49,360 nt of DNA from Candidatus Uhrbacteria bacterium RIFCSPHIGHO2_01_FULL_63_20 (GCA_001791045.1 MGDT01000006.1:44957-94316), one strand, 5' to 3'. Positions 1 to 7,681 are shown, counted from the first letter of the stretch. The notes: a model not told the origin generated them from the sequence alone. A program made the numbers and translations.

Positions 1-2
1 CG

Positions 3-53
3 AAGAAGAAACGGGCCAGGATCCGCACGAAAACCCAATCAAAACGCCCGTAG
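3..53 (+). CDS. possible C-terminal end of an upstream gene (partial)
   Basis: Frame 3 is open from the window edge and ends at a TAG at 51-53, giving a very basic tail (KKKRARIRTKTQSKRP). A terminator-like hairpin follows 5 nt later, which fits the end of a gene. Only 16 residues are visible, so no family can be named and the call rests only on the open frame and the terminator. Confidence 0.3.
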   Translation, partial: KKKRARIRTKTQSKRP

Positions 54-58
54 GCGGC

Positions 59-95
59 AAAAAGCCTCCTCTCCTTGACAGGAAGGGGGCTTTTT
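59..95 (+). terminator. intrinsic terminator upstream of rplY
   Basis: AAAAAGCC (59-66) pairs with GGCTTTTT (88-95) around a C/G-rich inner stem, with a run of five T. It ends the gene entering from the left edge. Its right half overlaps the spacer of the rplY promoter. Confidence 0.65.
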
Positions 96-103
96 CGCAT
101 ACT
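75..103 (+). promoter_or_regulatory. promoter of rplY
   Basis: A perfect -35 TTGACA (75-80), a 17-nt spacer and -10 CATACT (98-103). The start point would be near 110, giving a leader of about 35 nt before the ATG at 144. The -35 lies in the loop of the preceding terminator. Confidence 0.6.
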
Positions 104-143
104 AGCGGCATTCTCAGGGCCTTTTACGGCCGCACTGAATGGT

Positions 144-866
144 ATGAAGACCTACGAGCTCAACGCCAAATCCCGCACGCTGCGCGGTCGCAAGACCTAT
201 GCCCTGCGCGCGCAGGAAATCGTCCCGGCCGTCGTGTACGGCGCGGGCATCGAGGCCCCGACTCCGGTCGAGGTCGATCGCGGGGAATTCGTGCGCGTGT
301 TCCGCGCCGCCGGCGAATCCGGCGTGGTGGAACTCTCGATCGACGGGAAGATGGTGAACGTGCTCATCCACGACATCCAGACCGATCCGCTGCGCGACGA
401 GGTGATCCACGCCGACTTCCGCGCGCTCGACATGACGAAGCCGATCGAGGCGAACGTGAAGCTCGCGTTCACGGGCGAATCGGCGGCCATCAAGGTGTTG
501 GGCGGCATCTTCGTGCACTCGCTCGACGACGTGAAGGTGCGGGCGCTTCCGAAGGACCTGCCGCACGAGATCGCGGTGGACATCTCCGGACTCGCGACGT
601 TCGAGGACGTGGTGCGCGTGAAGGACCTGCCGGCCATGCCCGGCGTGGAGATCCTGGTCGATGCCGAAACCACCCTCGCGTCTGTGGACGCGCCGCGTTC
701 CGAAGAAGAGCTGGCCGACCTGAACAAGGCCGTGGAAGCGGACGTGACCGCCGTCGAGGTGGAGAAGAAGGGCAAGGAAGAGGAGGAAGGCGCCGAGGGC
801 GCCGAGGGCGAGGCGGCCGAAGGGAAGCCGGAAGCCAAGAAGGAAGAGCCCAAGTCGAAGAAATAA
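144..866 (+). CDS. rplY: 50S ribosomal protein L25 (Ctc form)
   Basis: L25 of the longer Ctc type (240 aa) binds 5S rRNA in the large subunit. The N-terminal L25 domain begins MKTYELNAKSRTLRGRK and contains PAVVYGAG and the IHDIQTDPLRDEVIHADFRAL segment. The C-terminal TL5/Ctc beta domain follows (about residues 90-185, with LPHEIAVDISGL), and the last ~45 residues are a low-complexity Glu/Lys/Ala tail. The frame is open from 75, but ATG 144 fits the family start and lies just downstream of the promoter. The stop TAA overlaps the next start (taATG), so the following gene is probably translationally coupled. Confidence 0.92.
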   Translation: MKTYELNAKSRTLRGRKTYALRAQEIVPAVVYGAGIEAPTPVEVDRGEFVRVFRAAGESGVVELSIDGKMVNVLIHDIQTDPLRDEVIHADFRALDMTKPIEANVKLAFTGESAAIKVLGGIFVHSLDDVKVRALPKDLPHEIAVDISGLATFEDVVRVKDLPAMPGVEILVDAETTLASVDAPRSEEELADLNKAVEADVTAVEVEKKGKEEEEGAEGAEGEAAEGKPEAKKEEPKSKK

Positions 867-1933
867 TGGATCTCGTGCGCTTCCTCAAGACGAAGCAGGG
901 ATACGCAACCGCGATGACCGTCGCGGTTGCTCTTGCGCTCGCCCTGTTCCTGTACGCGTTCCGCGGCATCATCTTCCCGGGGCAGCCTGCGCAAGGTCCG
1001 GAGTCCCCCTCCGTCTCGAGCGCGTATCGCCACCCGCTCACCGGGTTGCCCATCGACGCCCCGCTGTCCTCGCTCCCTCAAGTGTTCGGGGTGATGGTCG
1101 ACCACAGCGTGGATGCCTGGCCGCAAAGCGGCGTGGACCGCGCGTTCCTGGTGATCGAGGCGCCCGTGGAAGCCGGCATCCCGCGGCTCGAGGCGTTCTT
1201 CCACGAAGGGCAGCAGGTGGACAAGATCGGCCCGGTGCGCAGCGCGCGCCCGTACTTCGTGGATTGGAACGACGAGCTCGACGGGCTGTACGCCCACGTG
1301 GGCGGTTCGGACGCCGCGCTCGACCAGATCGGCACCACCGGCACCTTCGACCTGAACCAGTTCTGGAACGGGTTCGCCTACTGGCGCTCCACCGACCGCG
1401 TGGCTCCGCACAACACCTACACCTCCACCGATCTCCTGGGGAAAGCGCTCGCGCACGCGCGCGAGGCCGGGAAGGCCCCCACGCTCCTGTACGGCACCTG
1501 GGCGTTCAAGGACCCGTCTCCGGCGCAGGTCGGGACCGGCGTCACCGTGGATTTCGGGGCCACGAGCTATCGGGTGGATTGGACCTATGACGGGAAATCG
1601 GGCACCTACTCCCGCCGCCAGGGCGGGCTCCCGTATGCCATGAAGGACGGCGGCACGGTCGCCGCGGACAACGTGGTCGTGGCGGTGACGAAGATGACCG
1701 TGATCGACACCGTGGGGCGTCGCGAGGTGAAGACCGTGGGGGAAGGGGACATGATCCTGTTTCAGGACGGGCGCGCCGTGCGCGGACGTTGGAAGAAGCC
1801 AAGCCAGACCGAACGCCTTCGCTTCTTCGACGAGGACACGGCGGAGATTGAGATGAACCCAGGCATGACTTGGATCGAGGTGGTGCCCGACGCCGAGATG
1901 GTGTCCTTGCACGAACCGCCTCCCAACAGCTGA
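866..1933 (+). CDS. DUF3048 (YerB-like) membrane-anchored protein
   Basis: 355 aa. An N-terminal membrane segment (about residues 15-35) would anchor the rest outside the cell. The body carries the DUF3048 signature: HPLTGLPI near residue 52, a V-M-V-D-H segment, the PRLEAFFH and IGPVRSARPYFVDW blocks and HVGGSDAAL. This family is common in Firmicutes and CPR and often lipid-anchored; its biochemical role is unknown to me. The start overlaps the rplY stop by one base. A hairpin follows immediately and separates it from the convergent prmC. Confidence 0.85.
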   Translation: MDLVRFLKTKQGYATAMTVAVALALALFLYAFRGIIFPGQPAQGPESPSVSSAYRHPLTGLPIDAPLSSLPQVFGVMVDHSVDAWPQSGVDRAFLVIEAPVEAGIPRLEAFFHEGQQVDKIGPVRSARPYFVDWNDELDGLYAHVGGSDAALDQIGTTGTFDLNQFWNGFAYWRSTDRVAPHNTYTSTDLLGKALAHAREAGKAPTLLYGTWAFKDPSPAQVGTGVTVDFGATSYRVDWTYDGKSGTYSRRQGGLPYAMKDGGTVAADNVVVAVTKMTVIDTVGRREVKTVGEGDMILFQDGRAVRGRWKKPSQTERLRFFDEDTAEIEMNPGMTWIEVVPDAEMVSLHEPPPNS

Positions 1934-1960
1934 AAGACGGCCCGCGAGGGTCGTCTTTCA
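1932..1960. terminator. bidirectional terminator between DUF3048 gene and prmC
   Basis: GAAAGACGGCCC (1932-1943) pairs with GGGTCGTCTTTC (1948-1959) with one G-U pair and a GCGA loop. The flanking A/T tracts serve both strands; the prmC stop codon lies inside it. Confidence 0.7.
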
Positions 1961-2863
1961 TGTTTCCGCGACGATGATCCGATCCACGCCGGAGAGGTCC
2001 TTCACGACACGCGGCGAGGCGGCGGGGAAGTCGTGGCGGATCATGGCGAGCGCCGCGTCCGCCTGGTCCGGGTCGATCTCGATGAGGACCGTGACGCGTT
2101 CGGGAAGGATTTCGCGGTTCGCCTTGAGGTAACGGAACAGCTGCCAGTAGCACTCAAGCCCGTCTGAACCGGCCACGAGCGCGGAGTGCGGTTCGTAATC
2201 CTTCACGTCCGGCTCGGCGCAGGCCACCTTTTCGGCGGTGAGGTAGGGGAGGTTCGCGCAAATGACCAGATGCTTTACGGGCGAGGAGCTTCCGAGTTTT
2301 CTGAAAATGGCGACGACCGGCTCGAGCAGGTTCCCGAGCCGGAAATCCACCTTGTCCGCGACGCCGAGCGCGGCGGCGTTCGATTCCGCGATGAACAGCG
2401 CGTCGCGGCTCACGTCGGTCGCGATCGCGTGAAGGCCGGTCTCAGCCGCGAGCGTGATCGCGATGGCGCCCGAGCCCGTGCCGATGTCGGCGAAGAGGGA
2501 GTTGGTATTTAGTATTTGGGAGTTGGCGTGAACGATTTTTACGGCTTCTTCGACGAGCGCCTCGGTCGCGGGGCGCGGGATGAGCGTGGCCGGCGTCACG
2601 CGGAACGTGCGGCCGAAGAATTCCTTCGTCCCGACCAGATGCGCCACGGGTTCGCGCTTGGCACGCCGGTTCACGAGGTCCGTGAAGGCCGTCTCCTCAT
2701 GCGCGCGTAACTCCTGGTCCAGATGCGAAAACACCCACGCCTTGTTCACCCGGACCGCATGGGACAACAGCACCTCGGCGTCGAGCATGGCCGACGCCGA
2801 CACGATCGGTTTCAATTTCCCGCTGGCCCACTGCAGGGCCTCGAATACGGTCATGAGGCTCAA
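1958..2863 (-). CDS. prmC: peptide chain release factor glutamine methyltransferase
   Basis: PrmC methylates the Gln of the GGQ motif in release factors using SAM; prfA is encoded 1.8 kb away on the same strand. 301 aa. An N-terminal helical domain (1-75) is followed by IPRPATEALVEEA, the SAM-binding ADIGTGSGAIAITLA (about 127-141) and a catalytic tetrapeptide NLPY in place of the usual NPPY. Between IPRP and the SAM loop, residues NSQILNTNSL are encoded by an A/C-rich repeat (2499-2526), which looks like an in-frame insertion. An alternative start is the second Met, at 2854. The locus lies downstream of the large RNA terminator. Confidence 0.88.
   Translation of the reverse strand: MSLMTVFEALQWASGKLKPIVSASAMLDAEVLLSHAVRVNKAWVFSHLDQELRAHEETAFTDLVNRRAKREPVAHLVGTKEFFGRTFRVTPATLIPRPATEALVEEAVKIVHANSQILNTNSLFADIGTGSGAIAITLAAETGLHAIATDVSRDALFIAESNAAALGVADKVDFRLGNLLEPVVAIFRKLGSSSPVKHLVICANLPYLTAEKVACAEPDVKDYEPHSALVAGSDGLECYWQLFRYLKANREILPERVTVLIEIDPDQADAALAMIRHDFPAASPRVVKDLSGVDRIIVAET
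2499..2526 (-). repeat. A/C-rich degenerate repeat inserted in prmC
   Basis: On the minus strand the segment reads AACTCCC, AAATACTAAATACC, AACTCCC. It closely resembles the tract at 9241-9265 and adds about nine residues to PrmC without breaking the frame. Confidence 0.6.
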
Positions 2864-2885
2864 CCTAGCAGGCGTTTAAGAAATT

Positions 2886-2913
2886 AAAAAGGGCTCGCAT
2901 TTCTGCGAAGCCC
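2886..2913 (-). terminator. terminator of the large RNA
   Basis: On the minus strand GGGCT-T-CGCA-GAAA-TGCG-AGCCC (2913-2891) forms a stem capped by a GNRA GAAA loop and is followed by five T (2890-2886). Confidence 0.8.
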
Positions 2914-3876
2914 AGATCCTTTCTTTCCGGAGTGTGTACCGGTTTATCGTCCCTTAAAGGTTTGAGACGGATTTGCGAAGCTGCAGGTTAACCCCACAGT
3001 CTCTTTCCATGAGCACCAGCCCCAGCCCTGCAAGCGACCACACCGTTACCCGTTCAGACGACCTCTTGCGAGCGTCCTACTGAGTTTACCGACATGTTGT
3101 TTGTGTCGCCTCGGACTCCTCCTCTTTGTTGCCGCCGAATCTGACCGGCGGGATTAGAGTTCGTGAGGAAACTGGCGTTCCCAGGTTACCCTGGAGATCG
3201 CATGACCCTGTCGCTTCAAAACCCGTTTTACCTACGGGCTCGTCCACGAAATTGAGGACTACGTTGTATACGCTCGCGAACTGGTGGGATTCCAGCTACG
3301 ACGTGGCGCTAAACCTGCCCTGAGCATGTCGCCATGCACCGAATAGGCCCAAGAGATATCCTCGAACAAGTGCCGAGCATGGTTTAAACGTCCTGCGAGT
3401 CACCCCGCAAAACATCCTCCACATCCGGCGAGCCGCCAAACCCATGGTAGGGTCCGTCGGACTCATGCGACCATCTTGCACATCCCCTTAACGGTTCTGT
3501 GCTTTCCATCAATCGAGCTTGCGCCCCACCTCGCTTTGTCAGTTTCCCACTACCACGGTTAGAGCCAGTGTAGTGGATATAGCGAGAGTGCCCCGTGCCT
3601 TCCAGGTTGCCCCAGAGAGACGGGAATCTTGATTGACGGACGATGGAAAGTAATCCCGAGATCATCCAGTGGCTTGTTAGCCACCGGCATCCCGGAATTT
3701 TTCGTTCATCTTTGAAGGTGCTTCTACATCCCACGACCTGACCCTCCGAAGGGCCAAGCGCAAGCGCAGGCACTCCTTCGGCGGCTCTAGGAGAAAGCTT
3801 GACGGCCCTATCGGTGTTGGGCTGCTGCGACCGAGTCTTTCGACCCTTCCGCATCGACTTTCCCTCTGCAGTGGTA
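2886..3876 (-). ncRNA. large (~1 kb) structured non-coding RNA, family not recognised
   Basis: This 1.08-kb interval holds no convincing coding frame on either strand, but on the minus strand it has a promoter (-35 TTGACC 3911-3906, 17-nt spacer, -10 TAAGCT 3888-3883) and ends in an intrinsic terminator. Many local helices can be drawn by eye: 3780-3747 (CGAAGG/CCTTCG enclosing GCGC/GCGC), 3687-3666 (9 bp, AACA loop), 3576-3547 (CCACTA-CAC/GTG-TAGTGG), 3238-3222 (CCCGT/ACGGG), 3194-3181 (CCAGG-GTAA-CCTGG, a GNRA loop) and 3151-3132 (CCGCCG/CGGCGG). It lacks the RNase P P4 pairing, the tmRNA ends, a group II domain V and group I core motifs as far as I can judge. It is long enough for an ornate large RNA class. 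Function unknown. Confidence 0.6.
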
Positions 3877-3882
3877 ACGAGT

Positions 3883-3911
3883 AGCTTACGCGTGATTTTG
3901 ACGCGGGTCAA
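3883..3911 (-). promoter_or_regulatory. promoter of the large RNA
   Basis: -35 TTGACC (3911-3906), 17-nt spacer, -10 TAAGCT (3888-3883). The -35 is embedded in a small dyad TTGAC-N4-GTCAA. The predicted start is close to 3876. The box pair resembles that of the 436-aa gene (TTGACG-N17-TAGGCT at 18233-18261). Confidence 0.5.
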
Positions 3912-3916
3912 GGGGT

Positions 3917-3942
3917 GGTTATCAACAATTCTGTGGATAACC
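3917..3942. promoter_or_regulatory. paired DnaA-box-like inverted repeat
   Basis: The 7-bp arms GGTTATC/GATAACC carry a perfect TTATCCACA (minus strand, 3940-3932) and a one-mismatch TTATCAACA (plus strand, 3919-3927). It sits between the stop of the nucleotidyltransferase and the promoter of the large RNA. It could bind DnaA or act as a weak terminator for the nucleotidyltransferase; there is no T-run, which argues against the latter. Confidence 0.35.
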
Positions 3943-4626
3943 TCACGCACACGCCTTTCGCGCGGCTTCGAGTTCGGTTGCAGTGCCCACCGGATGCCAG
4001 AATCCGGCCTCCTCGGTCCGGATGTCGACGTCTTTCGACATGGTGACGAGCGTGTGCGGGAGCCCGAGCTCGTGTTTTCCATGCACGTCGAAGCTCACCT
4101 GGATGAGCGGGTAATCGAAAAAGCGTTCATCGAGCACGTAGGCGCCGCACACCCGGATTTTCGTCTCTTGCTCGGGCGGAACGGACTCAAGTGCGCGGAA
4201 ACAGCCCTGTTCGTCCACGATCGCGGACACCAAGATCGGGAGTTTGGTGCGCTGGATGAGCATGCCGACCGGATGGGCGATCAAACGCTCTAGGTCCGGC
4301 TTGCTATAGAGGTCGTCGCCGTTCACCACGAGGAAGCGGTCGTGCAACAGATCCTTGGTGAGGAGAAGTGCGGCACCAGTCCCGTTGATGTCCTCCTGGA
4401 CGACGTAGCGGATCGGTTTGCCGCCGTGCTCCGTGCCGAAACGCGCGATGATCTGCTCGCGAAGATGTCCGACCACGATGATGATGTCGGTGATTTCGTC
4501 TGGAAGCGCGTCCAGAATGTGGCCAAGCAACGGCTTACCGCACAGGTCGACGAGCGCCTTGGGCGTGTCGTAGGTGAGCGGGCGCAGCCGCGTCCCTTTT
4601 CCGGCCGCGAGGATCACTGCTTGCAT
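3943..4626 (-). CDS. sugar-phosphate nucleotidyltransferase (RmlA/GlmU-N-like)
   Basis: Transfers a nucleotidyl group from an NTP to a sugar 1-phosphate to make an activated sugar for glycan synthesis. 227 aa. The family signature is complete: N-terminal AAGKGTRLRPLTYDTPKAL with the signature G-x-G-T-R-x-R-P-x-T and the substrate-binding P-K, then GTGAALLLTKDLL and VVNGDDLY, where the Asp pair binds metal. The preferred sugar cannot be read. It lies downstream of prfA, separated by a 9-nt tandem repeat that carries the sequence before its ATG. It may feed the glycosyltransferases near 40-47 kb, which is an inference. Confidence 0.85.
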   Translation of the reverse strand: MQAVILAAGKGTRLRPLTYDTPKALVDLCGKPLLGHILDALPDEITDIIIVVGHLREQIIARFGTEHGGKPIRYVVQEDINGTGAALLLTKDLLHDRFLVVNGDDLYSKPDLERLIAHPVGMLIQRTKLPILVSAIVDEQGCFRALESVPPEQETKIRVCGAYVLDERFFDYPLIQVSFDVHGKHELGLPHTLVTMSKDVDIRTEEAGFWHPVGTATELEAARKACA

Positions 4627-4658
4627 ACCTCAAGCTCTTCAAGCTCCTTAAGCTCCTT
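4627..4658 (-). repeat. 9-nt tandem repeat across the prfA stop
   Basis: On the minus strand three units GGAGCTTAA, GGAGCTTGA, AGAGCTTGA run from the last prfA codons through its stop (4650-4648) almost to the ATG at 4626. The units contain GGAG, so they may also serve as ribosome-binding sequence. Confidence 0.65.
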
Positions 4659-5730
4659 TCGACAACGCCTCGAAGCGCTCCTTGAGCTCGGCCGCCGTGA
4701 GTGCGTCGATGAGCGGGTCGAGGTCGCCGTTCATGATTCCCGGGATGTTGTGGAAATTCTCCCCGATGCGGTGGTCGGTGACGCGGTCCTGCGGGAAGTT
4801 GTACGTGCGGATCTTCTCGCTGCGGTCGCCCGAGCCGATTTGCGATTTGCGCTCCGCCGAACGTTCCTTGGCCGCCTTTTCCTGTTCGTACGCGAACACG
4901 CGGGCGCGCATGATCTGCATGGCCCGCTCGCGGTTCTGCGTCTGGCTGCGCTCGTCCTGGCACTGCACCGTGATGCCGGTGGGGAGGTGCGTCATGCGGA
5001 TGGCGGAATAGGTGGTGTTCACGCTCTGGCCGCCGGCGCCGCGGCTGGTGGACGTCTCGATCTTCAGGTCCTTGGGATCGAGGTCCACGTCGATTGCCTC
5101 GGCTTCAGGCATCACGGCGACGGTCGCGGTCGACGTGTGCACGCGTCCGGCCTTCTCGGTTTCCGGCACGCGCTGCACGCGATGCACGCCGGACTCGAAC
5201 TTGAGCATGGAATACACGTTCTTGCCGTCGATCTCTATCACCGCCTCCTTGAACCCGCCGGCCTCGCCGCGGCTCATGGTGACCGGCGACACCTTCCATC
5301 CTTGGCGCTCGGCGAACAGGGTGTAGGCGCGCAACAGGTCGCCGGCGAAGATCGCCGCTTCGTCGCCGCCCGTGCCCGCGCGGATTTCCATGATGATGTC
5401 CTTCTTGTCGAGCGGATCGGGAGGGAGGAGCGCGAGCGTGAACGCCTCCTCGAGTCTGGGGAGTTTCGCGGTCAGCTCGTCGATCTCGTCCTGGGCGAGC
5501 GCGCGCATGTCGGCTTCGGTCGACTCCGACAGCGTGGCCTTGGCGGATTCGAGCGCGCCCCGCGCGTCGGCATACCGCTGGCCGATCTCCACGAGCTCCT
5601 TCGCGTCCAGGTAGTCCGCGTTCACCACGCGGAGCTTTTTCGGATCAGCAAGAATGCCAGGCTCGGCAAGCCTGGCTTCGAGCTCGGCGACGCGTCCTCG
5701 CGCGCGTTCGAGTTCCTGGAGGAGATCCAT
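4648..5730 (-). CDS. prfA: peptide chain release factor 1
   Basis: RF1 reads UAA/UAG and triggers peptide release. 360 aa, full length. The codon-recognition block is [21 protein letters not shown] (PET in place of PAT/PVT), and the catalytic GGQ loop is [11 protein letters not shown] at about residue 235, followed by [12 protein letters not shown]. The [13 protein letters not shown] block is typical of the family. It starts directly after the rpmE stop (adjacent codons) and should share the rpmE promoter. Its GGQ glutamine is the substrate of the PrmC encoded nearby. Confidence 0.95.
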   Translation of the reverse strand: MDLLQELERARGRVAELEARLAEPGILADPKKLRVVNADYLDAKELVEIGQRYADARGALESAKATLSESTEADMRALAQDEIDELTAKLPRLEEAFTLALLPPDPLDKKDIIMEIRAGTGGDEAAIFAGDLLRAYTLFAERQGWKVSPVTMSRGEAGGFKEAVIEIDGKNVYSMLKFESGVHRVQRVPETEKAGRVHTSTATVAVMPEAEAIDVDLDPKDLKIETSTSRGAGGQSVNTTYSAIRMTHLPTGITVQCQDERSQTQNRERAMQIMRARVFAYEQEKAAKERSAERKSQIGSGDRSEKIRTYNFPQDRVTDHRIGENFHNIPGIMNGDLDPLIDALTAAELKERFEALSKGA

Positions 5731-6012
5731 CTAACCCTTCGCTTCCTTCTTGGAGACCTTGGCGGCCGCGCGCTTGGCGCGCTTCACCTTGGCACCGGTC
5801 GCGACCGTCGCCTTCTTGGTGGTGCGCGTCTGGAATTTTTCCACGCGGCGGGCGGAGTCGATGATCTTTTGCTTGCCCGAGTAGAACGGGTGGCAGGCGG
5901 CGCACAGCTCGACGGCGATCTCGGGCATGGTGGAACCGACCTCGTAGGCGGCCCCGCAGGCGCAGGAAATCTTGGCCTTGGGATGATATTCGGGGTGGAT
6001 GTCGGTCTTCAT
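5731..6012 (-). CDS. rpmE: 50S ribosomal protein L31
   Basis: 93 aa starting MKTDIHPEYHPK. Zinc-binding cysteines occur in SCACGAAY and LCAACHPFYSGKQKIID, so this is the zinc-containing (C+) form. The C-terminus is a Lys/Ala-rich extension. The frame is open further upstream, but ATG 6012 fits the family and lies about 20 nt downstream of the -10 box. It is the first gene of an operon with prfA. Confidence 0.93.
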   Translation of the reverse strand: MKTDIHPEYHPKAKISCACGAAYEVGSTMPEIAVELCAACHPFYSGKQKIIDSARRVEKFQTRTTKKATVATGAKVKRAKRAAAKVSKKEAKG

Positions 6013-6034
6013 ATGCGGCGGAATGAATGGCGAA

Positions 6035-6080
6035 AATCTACCAGCGCACCCTTGAACTGTCAAGGATTTCGCGCTATCCT
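6035..6080. promoter_or_regulatory. back-to-back divergent promoters of rpmE and queA
   Basis: Minus: -35 TTGACA (6063-6058), 17-nt spacer, -10 TAGATT (6040-6035) for rpmE-prfA. Plus: -35 TTGAAC (6052-6057), 17-nt spacer, -10 TATCCT (6075-6080) for queA. The two -35 hexamers are immediately adjacent, so the polymerases must compete. The plus -10 is only 8 nt from the queA ATG. Confidence 0.65.
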
Positions 6081-6088
6081 TCGTTCTC

Positions 6089-7153
6089 ATGCCCACCCCC
6101 GTCTCCCTCTACGATTACGCGCTTCCGGCCGAGCGCATCGCGCAATCCCCGGTCGAGCCGCGCGATTCCTCGCGCCTGTTGGCGTTGGACCGGAAAACGG
6201 GGAAGACCGAGCATAAGGTTTTTCGCGACATCGTGGACGAACTGAAGGCCGGAGACCTGCTGGTGATGAACGACTCGAAGGTCTTCAAGGCTCGGCTCCG
6301 GGGGAAGCGGTTCAAGAAGGAATACGAGGTGTTCCTGTTGCGCCCTGTCCCCCACGAGTTCGTGATGGAAGGGGCGTCGCTGTGGCACGCGCTCGTTCGC
6401 CCGGGAAAACTCGTCCACGTGGGGAATGACATCGAGATCAGCGGGTTGAAACCCAAGGTGGTCGAAAAGAAACCGGATGGCTCCGTCGTGCTCGCGTTCC
6501 CGATTCCGGAATCAGAGGTGTTCGCGTTCTGCGACCAGTTCGGCGAAGTGCCCGTGCCGCCATACGTCGAGAAAGCACCCGAGGATGCGTCGAAGTATCA
6601 AACGGTGTACGCGAAGGAGACGGGCTCGGTCGCTGCCCCGACGGCCGGGTTTCATTTCACGCCGGAGATCATCGAGAAACTGAAAGGGAAGGGAGTCGAG
6701 TTCCAGTTCGTCACGCTGCACGTAGGCCTCGGCACGTTCCGGCCAGTGAAGGCGGAGACGCTCGAAGAGCATGTCATGCACAGCGAGTATGTGACGATTT
6801 CGTCCGAGACGGCACAAGCGATTAACAAGGCAAAAGCCGAAGGCCGCCGCGTCATCGCCGTCGGCACGACCACCGTCCGCGCCCTCGAAGGCGTCGCCTC
6901 AACCCAGCCCCCAGCTCCCAGCCCCCAGCTCCCAACGAACGGTTACTCCGGCGACGTGAACATGTTCATCACCCCCGGCTTCGACTTCAAAGTCATCGAC
7001 GCCCTCATCACCAATTTCCATCTTCCCAAATCCACGCTGCTCGTGCTCGTGTCCGCCTTCGCCGGCCGGGAGCACGTCCTGGCGGCATATAAGGAGGCCA
7101 TCGAGAAGGAATATCGGTTCTATTCGTTCGGAGACGCGATGTTTATTCGTTAG
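6089..7153 (+). CDS. queA: tRNA preQ1(34) S-adenosylmethionine ribosyltransferase-isomerase
   Basis: QueA moves the ribosyl group of SAM to preQ1 in tRNA during queuosine synthesis. 354 aa. Landmarks are the N-terminal YDYALPAERIAQSPVEPRDSS, LLVMNDSKVFKARL, the VAAPTAGFHFTPEI block, LHVGLGTFRPVKAE, AVGTTTVRALE, the FITPGFDFKVIDALITNFHLPKS region and the final YRFYSFGDAMFI. Between the TVRALE and GYSGDVNMF blocks a run of Pro/Ser/Gln residues (TQPPAPSPQLPT) is encoded by a 14-15-nt tandem duplication that looks inserted. The predicted transcript is essentially leaderless. Confidence 0.95.
   Translation: MPTPVSLYDYALPAERIAQSPVEPRDSSRLLALDRKTGKTEHKVFRDIVDELKAGDLLVMNDSKVFKARLRGKRFKKEYEVFLLRPVPHEFVMEGASLWHALVRPGKLVHVGNDIEISGLKPKVVEKKPDGSVVLAFPIPESEVFAFCDQFGEVPVPPYVEKAPEDASKYQTVYAKETGSVAAPTAGFHFTPEIIEKLKGKGVEFQFVTLHVGLGTFRPVKAETLEEHVMHSEYVTISSETAQAINKAKAEGRRVIAVGTTTVRALEGVASTQPPAPSPQLPTNGYSGDVNMFITPGFDFKVIDALITNFHLPKSTLLVLVSAFAGREHVLAAYKEAIEKEYRFYSFGDAMFIR
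6902..6936 (+). repeat. in-frame C/A-rich tandem repeat within queA
   Basis: Two near-identical copies of CCCAGCCCCCAGCT followed by CCCAAC. It encodes a Pro-rich loop, lies between conserved blocks of QueA, and keeps the frame. It belongs by style with the repeats at 2499, 9241 and 47245. Confidence 0.65.
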
Positions 7154-7674
7154 TCCATCTTGCTGATGAAATAGCAAATTCCGAGGAAGGGGATGATGAC
7201 CGTGATGAGTTCCAGTAAGGCCGGTCGAGAGAGGAGAGGGCGATCCGGAGGAGTGCGGAACCACTCATCCGTCAGCATGGCAGCAGCCGGAGCCATCAGG
7301 ATGGAAAACAACATGACGAGAACAGGAATCGTGCCGATGTCATTTATGTTTGTCGGAGCGAAAAAGTGGAAAAACAGGAGTTCGGTCGCCGCCAGACCAA
7401 GACCGATTATCAGCATGCGTCCGATGCGGCCGTGCCCACGAAGCAACGAGCCCAGAAGCACGAAACCGATTCCGGCGAGCATCCCGCCCGACAGGCTGCC
7501 GAATGTTCCCGTGCCTTCGTACCCAGGCAACCTGGCAAACTCGAACGGCACGGGATAGTTCCCGCCGAAGTTCATTCCGAACCCCAATCCGACGGCGAAT
7601 CCGACGAACGCCGCGATCGAAGCCAGGAGGAACCGGTAGATTTGCTTCACCTCGATATACAGCACAGAGAACAT
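7150..7674 (-). CDS. small multi-pass membrane protein, unknown
   Basis: 174 aa with about five hydrophobic segments (residues ~13-35, 58-78, 85-105, 118-135, 152-170). No catalytic motif or family is recognised. Glycine-rich stretches (GFAVGLGFGMNFGGNY) occur in the first helix. It converges on queA and overlaps its last 4 bases. The promoter has -10 TAGGAT (7691-7686), preceded by TGC, 11 nt before the ATG. The region is visibly more A+T-rich than its neighbours, which may point to transfer. Function not assigned. Confidence 0.6.
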   Translation of the reverse strand: MFSVLYIEVKQIYRFLLASIAAFVGFAVGLGFGMNFGGNYPVPFEFARLPGYEGTGTFGSLSGGMLAGIGFVLLGSLLRGHGRIGRMLIIGLGLAATELLFFHFFAPTNINDIGTIPVLVMLFSILMAPAAAMLTDEWFRTPPDRPLLSRPALLELITVIIPFLGICYFISKMD

Positions 7675-7681
7675 AGGTCAT

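Noticed and set aside
197-1912. Long minus-strand frame opposite rplY and DUF3048
   Set aside because: High-GC shadow frame: Arg/His/Pro-rich, no motifs, and opposite two clear genes. Similar shadows at 4342-6216, 10183-12222, 19566-21389, 27224-28870, 30812-33700 and 44433-46877 were dropped for the same reason.
2886-3876. RNase P RNA, tmRNA or self-splicing intron as identity of the large RNA
   Set aside because: A GAGGGAAAGTC stretch near the 5' end and ACAGAACCG further on recall RNase P, but the P4 strands do not pair and there is no room for P1-P3 upstream. No tRNA-like ends or tag codons, no domain V, no group I core. A formal covariance-model search is still needed.
3126-4082. Open frames within the large RNA region (65 aa on plus, 61 and 232 aa on minus)
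   Set aside because: No ribosome-binding site, no plausible protein features, low-quality composition, and they cut across clear RNA hairpins and the promoter. The longest also overlaps the nucleotidyltransferase.
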